A stretch of DNA of 64,000 nucleotides, taken from Spirillospora albida. GTDB taxonomy: Bacteria > Actinomycetota > Actinomycetes > Streptosporangiales > Streptosporangiaceae. The notes beneath the pieces were generated by a model, which worked only from the letters and a program-made list of their open reading frames with translations, was not told the origin of the DNA and ran no database searches. This document shows, piece by piece, positions 41,634 through 50,243 of the stretch. Location: assembly GCF_000718255.1 (NCBI RefSeq), contig NZ_JOFJ01000002.1:310001-374000 (forward strand). Reading direction: 5' to 3'. Each line of letters begins with the position of its first letter. Position 1 is the first letter of the stretch. Position numbers and translations under genes: made by a program.

Positions 41634-43343
41634 TTACGGAAACGCGACGTTCCACTCACTGAGATGCAGCGCCGCGAGCACCGCCGCCCGGACGATCGCG
41701 GACGGCCGGTAGAGGTCCTTGTCATGCCACAGCGCCGGCTCGTCCGCCGCGCCGGCCGCGCCGCTGGTCAGTGACCGGATCAGCGCCGGACGCGCGCGCT
41801 CGACCGCCGCCGCCGCGCCCGGCGCGAATGACCCCCCGGTCAACATCAGCAGTTGGACCGCGTACGCCGTCTCCTCCGGGGTGCCCGCCCAGCGGCCCCA
41901 CGAGCCGTCCGGCCGCTGCGAGCCGAGCACCCAGCGGCGCGCCGCCGCGACCGCCTCCGCCGACTCCCGCCCGCCGAACTTCGCGAGCGCGATCGCCGTG
42001 CACGCCGTGGCGTAATGCGGGGACGCGTGCCATCGATCGGCCCAGCTCCCGTCCGTCCGCTGCTGCCCGCGCAGCCAGCCCGCCACCTTCGCGGCCGTCG
42101 CGGCGTACCGCCCGGCCGCTTCGTCGCCGGGATCGGCGGTCACCAGAAATTGGCCGAATGCCTCAAGAACATGCGCGTTCGTCGTGATCGACGCACCGTC
42201 CTCGCCCTGCCAGGTGCAGAAGTGCGTGTCCAGCTCGTACAGGTACAGCGGATCGGGGCGGCGCGGCGCGTCCAGGAGCGCCAGCGCGTACAGGGCGCCC
42301 GCCGTGGTGTCGGCGTCCGCGGGCAGTCCGGCCGCGGCCGGGGTGCCCGCCGGGCCGAGCGGCGCGGTCAGGCTCAGCACCAGCTGCGGCGGCACGGTGA
42401 CCGGGACGCCCGCGCGCCGCAGCCACGCCAGCACCCATCCCCGCTCGAACACCGTCAGCGGGAATCCGCAGGGCACCGGGCCGCCGTGCTGCGCGACCAC
42501 CGTCTCCAGGTACCAGCGCGCCGGGTCGCCCGACTCGTCCGGTCCCTGCAGGCCGAGCCACGCCGCGGCCGCCGCCGGAGCGGCGCCGATCGTCCCGGTG
42601 TCCTCGGGGGACAGCTGCGGCAGCCCCGCCGCCTCCGGGCCGAGGACCTCCAGAGCGTGCAGCAGCTTCTGCGGCGGCTCCGCGCCCGACCCGAGCAGCG
42701 CCCGGACGAGCTGGAGCTTCGCCGTGTCCATGCCGTGCGGCGGGATCAGCCGGTGGCCCGCCCACGCGTCCAGACCCGGGACGGCCCGCTCCCGGAGCCG
42801 GTCCAGCGACGCGTTGATCCCGTCGATCAGCGCCGGCGTGATCAGCTCGATCGCCGGCAGGTCGGGCAGGTCGAGGACGGGCGCGGACGGCCCGCACATG
42901 TGCGCGGTGACGGCCCGGAGCGCCGCGTCCGCCGCCCGCACCAGCGGTGCCGCCGCGCCGGGGAGCGTTCCCGCCGGGCCGGTGAGGACGGACAGCAGCG
43001 CGTCCGCCGCGCTCAGCGTAGGGACGAGCGCGTACCCGTGGTCGGGAGCGCCCCACGTCCCGTCCGGGTGCTGCCGCTCCAGGAGGTAGGCGACCCGCTC
43101 GGCGTGCCCGCTGAGCCACGGGGTGAGCGACACCAGCCGGCCGGTCTCGTACACCGAGGGGGAGACCTGCCCCCACGGATGCGCGACCAGACCGGCGATC
43201 AGTTCGTGCGCCGCGGCCGCGATGTCCACCGCCGGGGAGCCGGTGCGCCGCTCGCCGTGTGCGGACCTGGAGCCGCGCGGAGCCGAGACGTGGTGTGCGG
43301 AAGGAGGAAGGGTCTCCGTCAGCGGACGGTCGTCGATGCTCAC
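41634..43343 (-). CDS. Class II terpene cyclase with DxDTT motif
   Basis: The 569-aa two-barrel protein has the acid motif DADTT (343-347) in the position of the DxDD general acid of class II diterpene cyclases. It has QW-like repeats (QHPDGTWGAPDHG, QQRTDGSWADRWH, SQRPDGSWGRWAG). These enzymes protonate and cyclise geranylgeranyl or farnesyl diphosphate while leaving the diphosphate in place. The DxDTT variant is recalled from halimadienyl-type and drimenyl diphosphate synthases rather than ent-copalyl synthases, so product type is open. The GTG start overlaps the class I synthase stop. It is the last gene of the P450-synthase-cyclase operon. Confidence 0.85.
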   Translation of the reverse strand: MSIDDRPLTETLPPSAHHVSAPRGSRSAHGERRTGSPAVDIAAAAHELIAGLVAHPWGQVSPSVYETGRLVSLTPWLSGHAERVAYLLERQHPDGTWGAPDHGYALVPTLSAADALLSVLTGPAGTLPGAAAPLVRAADAALRAVTAHMCGPSAPVLDLPDLPAIELITPALIDGINASLDRLRERAVPGLDAWAGHRLIPPHGMDTAKLQLVRALLGSGAEPPQKLLHALEVLGPEAAGLPQLSPEDTGTIGAAPAAAAAWLGLQGPDESGDPARWYLETVVAQHGGPVPCGFPLTVFERGWVLAWLRRAGVPVTVPPQLVLSLTAPLGPAGTPAAAGLPADADTTAGALYALALLDAPRRPDPLYLYELDTHFCTWQGEDGASITTNAHVLEAFGQFLVTADPGDEAAGRYAATAAKVAGWLRGQQRTDGSWADRWHASPHYATACTAIALAKFGGRESAEAVAAARRWVLGSQRPDGSWGRWAGTPEETAYAVQLLMLTGGSFAPGAAAAVERARPALIRSLTSGAAGAADEPALWHDKDLYRPSAIVRAAVLAALHLSEWNVAFP

Positions 43344-44251
43344 AGCGTGCCCCAGAAGTCGGTTACCCCATAGAAGCCCGTGCAGAAGTCCATCTGGCGT
43401 TCCATGTAGTCGGCGAGATCCGGCGCGGTGGGCCGGACGTCCGCGAGCAGCAGGCGCGCCTCCCCGGTGAGCGCCGCGACGCGCTCCTCGACCTGACGGG
43501 GAGTGCGGTCCAGCATCAGGGCGTTGAGGTCGCCCCACTGCTTGTCCCGCTCGTACGTCCCGATGTCGTTCAGGAGGCGGATGACCCGCTGGACGGCCCA
43601 GCTCGCCTCCCGCACGGCGGACACGTCCCCGTGCCCTCCGGACGCGATCCAGTGCGAGGCGAAAACGACCGAGAAGCCGAGGTTGTCGGCGTTCGCCAGA
43701 TACCGCTCGAAGGTCGGCGCGCCGCCGCCGTTCTTCAGCGCCGCATTCCAGTCCCATTCGAGGGCCATGGCGTCGAGCATGCGCCGGAACTCGTCCAGCC
43801 AGGCGTCGCGGAGGGCGGGGAAGGCGGGCATGGCCGCGAGTTCGTCCCGGACATCGGCGAGGAACCGGCTGAGATCAGCGTTCCCGCCGCTCCCGTCCCC
43901 GCCTTCGGCGATGGCGGCGCACCCCCGGACGAGCGCGGTGACCTCCGCCCGGGACGCGGCCTTGTAGTCGATCAGCCAGTCGAGGCCGAAGCACCACAGG
44001 CACATCCGGTTGGCCATCCGCAGGTCCGCGGCGGTGCGGCCGGGACCGCTGAACGCCGCCGCGAGCGCGAGCGTGCTGAACAGCGCCGGGTCGAACGCGT
44101 CCGACCCGTACAGGCCCGGGTACTCGGCGGCCCACGACCGCATCTGGCGCTGCGACTGGCCCGCCACGGCGCAGATCGTCCCCGATTCCAGTGCCGCGGT
44201 CGGGACGGTATGCGGAGGTTCCGCGGGACGCTCGGACGTCGCCGCGGTCAT
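43340..44251 (-). CDS. Class I terpene synthase
   Basis: The 303-aa alpha-helical protein looks like a bacterial class I terpene synthase. The first metal motif is DWLID (91-95), shorter than the usual DDxxD. The NSE-type motif is NDIGTYERD (228-236), with Asp where Glu is usual at the end. It would ionise a diphosphate, most likely the bicyclic intermediate from the adjacent class II cyclase. The ATG overlaps the P450 stop by 4 nt and its stop overlaps the cyclase start, so the three are translationally coupled. Substrate and product are not readable from sequence. Confidence 0.85.
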   Translation of the reverse strand: MTAATSERPAEPPHTVPTAALESGTICAVAGQSQRQMRSWAAEYPGLYGSDAFDPALFSTLALAAAFSGPGRTAADLRMANRMCLWCFGLDWLIDYKAASRAEVTALVRGCAAIAEGGDGSGGNADLSRFLADVRDELAAMPAFPALRDAWLDEFRRMLDAMALEWDWNAALKNGGGAPTFERYLANADNLGFSVVFASHWIASGGHGDVSAVREASWAVQRVIRLLNDIGTYERDKQWGDLNALMLDRTPRQVEERVAALTGEARLLLADVRPTAPDLADYMERQMDFCTGFYGVTDFWGTL

Positions 44252-45627
44252 GACGCCGGCTCGCCGTCGATCGGCTTCAGGACGAGGTGCAGCGGCTGGT
44301 TCGGGCGCAGGGTCGCGCCGATCCGGGCCTGCACCGGACCGTCCGTCGGCAGGAGGGAAGGGGTGTAGCGGCTCAGGATGCTGGTCAGGATGAGCTCCGC
44401 CTCCATGTTGAAGACGTGCCGTCCGATGCACTGATGAGGACCCCCGCCGAACGGGTAGTAGCCGTAGCGGTGATGGGCGCGGACCCGCTCCGGGCCGAAC
44501 CGCTCCGGATCGAACTCCAGCGGGTTCTCCCACACCGACTCCAGCCGGTGGGTGAGGAACGGGCTGACGAGGACGGTCTGCCCCGCCTTCACCTTCACCC
44601 CGCCGATGCCGGTGTCCTTCAACGCGATGCGCGGGAAGATCCACCCGACCGGGTACATGCGCAGGAGCTCCTGGACGACCTGCTTCACGTACGGCAGTTC
44701 GCGGAGGTGCTCGGGCTTGACGTCGTCCGTCCCGACGACCCGCCGGATCTCCTCCTGGAGCCGCCCCGCGACCTCGGGCCGGCTCTCCAGCATGGGCCAG
44801 ATCCAGGTCAGCGCGACCGTCGTCGTCTCGGTGCTGGTCGCCCACATGGCGAGCAGGTTGCTGCGCACCCACTCGTCGCCGAGCCCGCTGCCCTCGGTCA
44901 TCCGCGCCTTGCAGAGCGCGGTGAAGATGTCGTAGCCCTCGCCCGCGTCGTACCGGAACCGGTCGACGAGCTCGTAGAGCGTCTCGTCCATCACCTTCAG
45001 CCCGTCCGCGAACGCGGCGTCGCCGGGCAGCGGGATCGAGCGCGGGACGAACGGCAGCAGGAAGCGGAACGCGATCGAGGTGGCGAGCTGCTCCATGGCG
45101 GGGATCATCCGGTCGGCCTCCGCCTGCCGGATCTTGTCGCCGAACAGCACCTTGATGACGGTCTCGTGGACGATCCGCCCCATCTCCGGCAGCACCTCGA
45201 TGGGGGTGCCGTTCCGGGCCGGCTCGTCCAGCTGCACCACCGCGGCGTTGATCGCCCGCGCCATGGCGTCGCTGAGCGACCGGATCGTGCGGGTCGAGAA
45301 CACCGGCTGCAGGATGCGCTTGCTGCGCTCCCATTCCTCGTACTCGGACATGATGCTGTCGCCGAAGAGGCTGTTGAGCGGACGCCAGAACGTGCCGTCC
45401 CGGACGAAGTTCTCCGACTCCCCGCGCAGGACCTGCTGGACGTGGTCCGGATGGGTGACCAGGAAGGGACGTGATGCGCCGAGGTCGATCCGCGCCACCT
45501 CGCCGCCGGCCTCGGTGCTGATGCGCTCCAGCTCCCGCAACGGGTCGCGCACGAACCGCGCGACCGTGCGGTGGAGCGGAAAGTTCCTGGCCTTCCGTAC
45601 CGGAAAGCCGCCGACGTCAACCGACAT
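44248..45627 (-). CDS. Cytochrome P450 of the terpenoid operon
   Basis: The 459-aa P450 has the haem-binding FGGGPHQCIGRH (C400), the K-helix ELLR (320-323) and the PERF segment. The I-helix oxygen-activation motif reads ATSTETTT (263-270): the usual (A/G)G pair is Thr-Ser, while E267-T268 remain. It would hydroxylate or otherwise oxidise the terpene made by the two downstream enzymes, taking electrons from an unlinked ferredoxin. It is the first gene of the operon. Upstream lies an AT-rich region with an inverted repeat. Confidence 0.92.
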   Translation of the reverse strand: MSVDVGGFPVRKARNFPLHRTVARFVRDPLRELERISTEAGGEVARIDLGASRPFLVTHPDHVQQVLRGESENFVRDGTFWRPLNSLFGDSIMSEYEEWERSKRILQPVFSTRTIRSLSDAMARAINAAVVQLDEPARNGTPIEVLPEMGRIVHETVIKVLFGDKIRQAEADRMIPAMEQLATSIAFRFLLPFVPRSIPLPGDAAFADGLKVMDETLYELVDRFRYDAGEGYDIFTALCKARMTEGSGLGDEWVRSNLLAMWATSTETTTVALTWIWPMLESRPEVAGRLQEEIRRVVGTDDVKPEHLRELPYVKQVVQELLRMYPVGWIFPRIALKDTGIGGVKVKAGQTVLVSPFLTHRLESVWENPLEFDPERFGPERVRAHHRYGYYPFGGGPHQCIGRHVFNMEAELILTSILSRYTPSLLPTDGPVQARIGATLRPNQPLHLVLKPIDGEPAS

Positions 45628-45990
45628 TCTCGACTGCCCCTCGATGTGAAGTTGAAGGCGATCCGGGCCCGTCTGGGGGCCGCCGGGCAGGGTGGGTCGA
45701 CGGCGCGTCAGATGGGCGATTGGTGGTCTCTGTCCGCGTCTATGAGCCTTGGGTGATTTGTAGCGTTAAGTGGGAGTATCACATGATCATTTAACGCCTT
45801 CAAGGGTCGAGCGGGCAGCAGAGTATGGCCGTTATGAGTGACCTCGATCACTTGATGAACGGCTTGTCTCATTTGTCGAGATGTCCTGACTGGATCGCCC
45901 CAGGTGGCGGACAGGTCAGGTCAACTCAGTCAGGAGGGAGGTAGCAGAGCGGACACAGAGGGTGTATGTCCGAGAAAAGGCCGGAATTCG
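45628..45990. other. Intergenic region upstream of the terpenoid operon
   Basis: This 363-bp stretch separates the divergently placed P450 start from the 3' end of a secreted-protein gene. I see no credible gene. It is AT-richer than its surroundings and contains a perfect inverted repeat, GCGTTAA (45763-45769) and TTAACGC (45791-45797). The palindrome ATGATCAT (45783-45790) lies between the arms. The repeat begins 135 nt upstream of the P450 start and may be a regulator site. Confidence 0.5.
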
Positions 45991-46365
45991 CTATTCAGCG
46001 TCGGACAGGATGGCCTGCCACGCGAATCCACCGGACACACGGAACTCCCCGACCACCTCGCGGCCGCCGCACGTGGCCGTGATCGGATGGGTGCCGGCCT
46101 CCGCGGTGCGGCGCACGACCGCGACCCCGCCGCCCTTTCGCAGCGTCACCGGCAGGACGAACACCCGCGAGGCCACCCGTCCACCGCGCGGGCACCCCGG
46201 CACCGCGACCTCGACCCGCTGCCCCGGCCGCGCAACCCCGGGACGCACCGCGATCCCCTCGTCCTCGACCGTCTTCGCGCCCGCCGTCGCCAGGCCCGTC
46301 ACGGGGGCCGCGAACCCGGCCGCGACCAGGGCCGTTCCCAACACCGCAACGCTGAGCAGACGCAA
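45991..46365 (-). CDS. Small secreted hypothetical protein
   Basis: The 124-aa protein has a signal peptide (MRLLSVAVLGTALVAAGFAA) with a likely cleavage before residue ~28. A beta-rich domain follows with two cysteines (VPGCPRGG and ATCGGREVV) that may form a disulfide. The TTG start is supported by GAAGGAG 7-8 nt upstream. It may be an extracellular Ig-like or copper-resistance-like fold, but I recognise no family. It lies downstream of rarD on the same strand, with hairpins between. Confidence 0.65.
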   Translation of the reverse strand: MRLLSVAVLGTALVAAGFAAPVTGLATAGAKTVEDEGIAVRPGVARPGQRVEVAVPGCPRGGRVASRVFVLPVTLRKGGGVAVVRRTAEAGTHPITATCGGREVVGEFRVSGGFAWQAILSDAE

Positions 46366-46381
46366 CAGGAGGCTCCTTCGG

Positions 46382-46412
46382 GCCGGAATGTGACGTCCGG
46401 CACTTTAGTGCC
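46382..46412 (-). terminator. Two adjacent small hairpins between rarD and the secreted-protein gene
   Basis: GCCGGA/TCCGGC (46382-46401, 8-nt loop) and GGCACT/AGTGCC (46399-46412, 2-nt loop) overlap in the 57-bp gap. They may attenuate rarD read-through into the secreted-protein gene. They lack a T-run. Confidence 0.35.
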
Positions 46413-46422
46413 TGCGGCCCGC

Positions 46423-47301
46423 TCAGTGCACCGTTTCCAGCACGGGCCTTCGCCGGATGGCCCGCGCCCCGTCCCACGTCAGTGCCACCAGGGCCACCCA
46501 GACCAGCAGGAACCCGGCCCAGCGGCTCGCGGGCATCGCCTCGTGCTGCACCAGCAGCCCGATGAGGAACTGGAGCACGGGAGCCAGGTACTGGAGCATC
46601 CCCATCATGCTCAGCGGCAGCCGGGTCGCCGCCGCGTTGAACAGCATCAGCGGGATCGCCGTCACCACACCGGCCCCCACCAGCAGCAACACGTGCCCGG
46701 TGCCCTCGCTCCCGAACGTCCCGCCACCGATCCACACCACGTACCCCAGCGCCGGGACGAGCATCACCGCCGTCTCGACGCTCAGACTCTCCGCCGACGG
46801 CATGGCGGCGAACTTCTTGAGCAGCCCGTAGGTCGCGAACGAGAACGCGAGGACCAGCGCGATCCACGGCGGCCGCCCGTAGTCGGCGGTCAGCACCAGC
46901 ACCGCCGCGGTCCCGAGCCCGACCGCCGCCCACTGCCACGCCCGCAGCCGCTCCCGGAAGATCACGACCCCGAACAGCACGCTGATCAGGGGATTGATGA
47001 AGTACCCGAGCGCCGCCTCGATCGTGTGCCCGGAGTTGACGGCGTAGATGTACGTCGCCCAGTTCACCGAGATGATCACGGCCGCCGCGCTCAGCAGCCC
47101 GAACCGCCGCGCCCCGAGCGTCCGGATCCAGCCCCAGTTCCGCGCCGCCGCCAGGACGACCACCACGGCGACCAGCGACCACACGATCCGATGGGCCAGG
47201 ATCTCCACCGCGCCGGCCGGCTTCAGCAGCGGCCAGTACAGCGGGAACAGCCCCCACAGCCCGTACGCGGCGGCGCCGTACCCCAACCCCTGACGATTCA
47301 C
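46423..47301 (-). CDS. rarD: EamA-family transporter RarD
   Basis: This ~292-aa polytopic protein has ten predicted helices in two EamA repeats. It starts VNRQGLGYGAAAYGLWGLFPLYWPLLKPAGAVEILAHRIVWS, the typical RarD N-terminus, and contains VNWATYIYAVNSGHTIEAALGYFINPL. RarD proteins are drug/metabolite exporters linked to chloramphenicol resistance in some species; the substrate here is unknown. The GTG at 47301 is chosen because it aligns with the family start; there is no clear Shine-Dalgarno. It is divergent from msrA across 64 bp. Confidence 0.88.
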   Translation of the reverse strand: MNRQGLGYGAAAYGLWGLFPLYWPLLKPAGAVEILAHRIVWSLVAVVVVLAAARNWGWIRTLGARRFGLLSAAAVIISVNWATYIYAVNSGHTIEAALGYFINPLISVLFGVVIFRERLRAWQWAAVGLGTAAVLVLTADYGRPPWIALVLAFSFATYGLLKKFAAMPSAESLSVETAVMLVPALGYVVWIGGGTFGSEGTGHVLLLVGAGVVTAIPLMLFNAAATRLPLSMMGMLQYLAPVLQFLIGLLVQHEAMPASRWAGFLLVWVALVALTWDGARAIRRRPVLETVH

Positions 47302-47365
47302 GAGAGCACGATACCAGCACGTAATTAGCCAAATCAGACACACTACTGTCGAGTACGCTGGGACC

Positions 47366-48010
<645 letters not shown>

Positions 48011-48026
48011 CGGCAACGACTGAAGT

Positions 48027-48047
48027 TTTGCTACTTGAGGTAGTAAA
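48027..48047. promoter_or_regulatory. Operator of the toxin-antitoxin operon
   Basis: TTTGCTAC-N5-GTAGTAAA is an inverted repeat with one mismatch in 8-bp arms. It ends 8 nt before the antitoxin ATG and overlaps a possible -10 (TAGTAA). This position fits autorepression by the antitoxin. A near-identical copy is at 49309-49329. Confidence 0.6.
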
Positions 48048-48055
48048 CTGCGGGC

Positions 48056-48367
48056 ATGGCTGCGGAGGAGAAGGAGTTCGGGCTGGGTGAAGGCCCGGCG
48101 GTGAAGGCGAGCGTCTCGCTGAGAGCCGGGAACATTCGTGCTGTCCGCGAACGGGTGGGAACCCGCGGCTTCTCCGCCTACGTCGACGCCGCCGTTGAGC
48201 GTCAGATCGAGCGGGACCTGCTCGAAGAGGCACTGCAGGCCAATGAGGACGCCTCGGGTCCGATCCCGCAGGCGCTTCGCGACGAGGCCGCAGATCTCTT
48301 CCGTGCGGTCAAGGCGGCGCCCGAGTTGCAGGAGGGCGCCGAGTGGGCCGGGCACGAAGCAGGCTGA
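48056..48367 (+). CDS. Antitoxin of a VapBC-like pair
   Basis: The 103-aa protein has an N-terminal beta-strand and helical segment (VKASVSLRAGNIRAVRERVGTRGFSAYVDAAVERQIERDLLEEAL) that looks like a ribbon-helix-helix DNA-binding domain. An acidic C-terminal tail likely wraps the toxin. It overlaps the PIN-domain gene by 25 nt, the typical antitoxin-first arrangement. It probably binds the palindrome just upstream. The ATG follows the operator by 8 nt, so the Shine-Dalgarno is weak or the mRNA nearly leaderless. Confidence 0.8.
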   Translation: MAAEEKEFGLGEGPAVKASVSLRAGNIRAVRERVGTRGFSAYVDAAVERQIERDLLEEALQANEDASGPIPQALRDEAADLFRAVKAAPELQEGAEWAGHEAG

Positions 48368-48759
48368 GCGCGGGGACGCTCGTCCTCGACTGTGAGGGCC
48401 TGGTCAAGTGGTGCGGGGCCGATCAACGCGTCACCGCTCTGGTCCGCGAAGCCCAGGACAACGATTTCCGCGTGATGATCAGTGCGCTCACCCCGATCGA
48501 AGCCCAGGACGTCCGGACCAAGCCGGACAGGCTTCGTTGGTATCTGTCCAGGCTCCGCATCGAACCGGTCACCGAAGAGATCAGCACGGTGGCCGTCGAC
48601 CTGCTTCGCGCTCACCGCCTTCACGGGCACAAGTACGCGATCGACGCGGTCGTCGCTTCGACCGCGCTCCAGGCCCCCAAGCCCGTCGTCCTTCTGACCT
48701 CCGACGAGGACGACATGACGACCCTCTGCGGAAAGGGCATCAAGGTGGTAGCCGTATGA
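48343..48759 (+). CDS. PIN-domain toxin (VapC-like ribonuclease)
   Basis: The 138-aa protein has the acidic residues of a PIN nuclease: D16 in TLVLDCEGLVKW, E53 in LTPIEAQD, D101 in HKYAIDAVVAST and D121-D124 in LLTSDEDDM. VapC toxins cleave tRNA or rRNA and are blocked by their antitoxin. GGAGGG lies ~6 nt before the GTG start, inside the antitoxin gene. The target RNA cannot be predicted. Confidence 0.85.
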   Translation: MGRARSRLSAGTLVLDCEGLVKWCGADQRVTALVREAQDNDFRVMISALTPIEAQDVRTKPDRLRWYLSRLRIEPVTEEISTVAVDLLRAHRLHGHKYAIDAVVASTALQAPKPVVLLTSDEDDMTTLCGKGIKVVAV

Positions 48760-48929
48760 CCCGCCCCGCCCCCAGCCCGGCTCTTGGGCACTGACGGCTA
48801 CCACCAGCCCGGTGAGGGAGGCGCCGGCACTCGCTCTGGACGGTGAACTCGGCATCCGTGTCGACATCGGTGCAGATCAGCATGGTTTCAGGTGGGATAG
48901 ATTGACGTCGTGTCGCTCGTGGATCTTGT

Positions 48930-49298
48930 GTGGGGGTGCCCGGTTCGATGCGGATGAAGGCCCTGTCGTCGGCGGCGTTCCTGTGCATGATCGTTGCGGT
49001 CCTGACCGTCCCGCGTGAGCCGTATCTGATCGCTGTTGTGAGCTGGGCGGCGGGATTCGTCCTCACGTTCGCCGCGGTGCTGGCCGCGGGGGGCGTGAAG
49101 GCCTTCAGTTACCGCATCACCTGGGCGTTGACCGGCTCGGCCATCCTGTCGGCGTCCATCCTCATCGAGGGCTTCTTCGGGGTCGACAGCACGACACCGG
49201 GATTGATTCTGGCGGTGGCGTGCTCCGCCCCGATGGCCTGGAGGCGTAGCCTGTGGCCGCCGTCGGCCCCGCCCCGAAGCCTGAGTGAGCAGGGTTGA
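48930..49298 (+). CDS. Small membrane protein of unknown function
   Basis: The 122-aa protein has about four hydrophobic segments: SSAAFLCMIVAVLTV, YLIAVVSWAAGFVLTFAAVLAA, ITWALTGSAILSASILI and PGLILAVACSAPMA. A GTG at 48930 gives the longest form; an ATG at 48948, 10 nt after a GGGGG run, is an equally plausible start. The 170-bp gap from the toxin gene shows nothing clear. Its codon third positions are less GC-rich than most neighbours, a possible sign of acquired DNA. Confidence 0.5.
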   Translation: MGVPGSMRMKALSSAAFLCMIVAVLTVPREPYLIAVVSWAAGFVLTFAAVLAAGGVKAFSYRITWALTGSAILSASILIEGFFGVDSTTPGLILAVACSAPMAWRRSLWPPSAPPRSLSEQG

Positions 49299-49308
49299 CC
49301 ACCTGCAC

Positions 49309-49329
49309 TTTACTCCTCGAGGTAGTAAA
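49309..49329. promoter_or_regulatory. Second copy of the toxin-antitoxin operator, without a gene
   Basis: This 21-bp inverted repeat, TTTACTCC-N5-GTAGTAAA, matches the operator at 48027-48047 at 18 of 21 positions. It sits in a convergent gap, with gene 3' ends on both sides, so it is upstream of nothing obvious. It may be a decoy site or a remnant of a second promoter. Confidence 0.5.
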
Positions 49330-49354
49330 ACTCCTGGCCGCGGAGGTCTCCTGG

Positions 49355-50050
49355 TCAGTCCAGGAAGGCGGAGGAGACGGGTGACTGGGCTGTGGACGCG
49401 TCCGCCAGGTGGGTCGTCCCGCCGCCGACCACGCGGAATCCGTACTGGCCGTTGGGGCGCCACAACTCGGTGACCGTGCAGTTCGGAACGTTGCACGCGC
49501 CGTTGAAGTGGCGGAAGGCCCGCATCGCGGCGACGTCCGGGACGGTGACGCCGGTGAGGACCGACCAGATCACCGCCTTCATGAAGAGGCCGTGCGTGAA
49601 CACCGCGACCATTCCCTCGTCGGGGAGCGCGGCGAGCCGCTCCAGGAAGGCGTTGGCCCGCGCGATGAGCGCCACGAACGACTCGCCGTCGCCGTCGTTC
49701 ACGTACGCGGGGTCGGCGCGTTCCCAATATGCCTCGGCGAATGGGCGCCTCTGCTCGCCGGTGGTCCGCGGCCCGTGCAGCGCACCGAGATAGGTGAACT
49801 CCTCGACGGGCCATTCCTCGTACGGCACCGCAGGGAACCGCTCGACGGTCGCTTCGGCGGTCTGCCGCGCGCGGACGAACGGTGAGCTCACGATGAGGTC
49901 GGGCGGCGCCGTGAACGCCGCGGCCATCCGCGCGGCCTGCTCCCGGCCGAGCGCCGTGAGCGGGGCCGCGCCCGGCCCGTTCGTCGGCAGGCCGGCGTTC
50001 GACTCGCTCTGCCCATGCCGGATCATCCACACCCGTCGCACATTGATCAT
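49355..50050 (-). CDS. Histidine phosphatase family protein
   Basis: The 231-aa protein has the phosphohistidine motif WMIRHGQSESN (residues ~9-19), VSSPFVRARQTAEAT and the second catalytic His in VAVFTHGLFMKAV. It belongs to branch 1 of the histidine phosphatase superfamily and is not closely similar to the one at 10.0 kb. The ATG at 50050 (MINVRRV) aligns with the family start; no clear Shine-Dalgarno precedes it. Substrate unknown. Confidence 0.88.
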   Translation of the reverse strand: MINVRRVWMIRHGQSESNAGLPTNGPGAAPLTALGREQAARMAAAFTAPPDLIVSSPFVRARQTAEATVERFPAVPYEEWPVEEFTYLGALHGPRTTGEQRRPFAEAYWERADPAYVNDGDGESFVALIARANAFLERLAALPDEGMVAVFTHGLFMKAVIWSVLTGVTVPDVAAMRAFRHFNGACNVPNCTVTELWRPNGQYGFRVVGGGTTHLADASTAQSPVSSAFLD

Positions 50051-50243
50051 GCCGACAGGCTGACACACCGTCCCCCGACAATGGTCAGAAGTGTGCGAGG
50101 AGGCCCGAAAGTGAACGAGGCGGACGGGCACCGCGGTGCAGACGACGAAGGGGCGGGCTCTCTTCTGAGGAGCATCCATGGCCTGTTTCCGGTCTGCGTC
50201 GCGGGGTACTCCCGGCCGGACAAGCCGTATCGGGGAGCGGACC

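Noticed and set aside
45904..47328. 474-residue plus-strand frame opposite the secreted-protein and rarD genes
   Set aside because: It consists of repeated Arg/Pro/His/Gln runs without domains, while rarD has ten clear helices.
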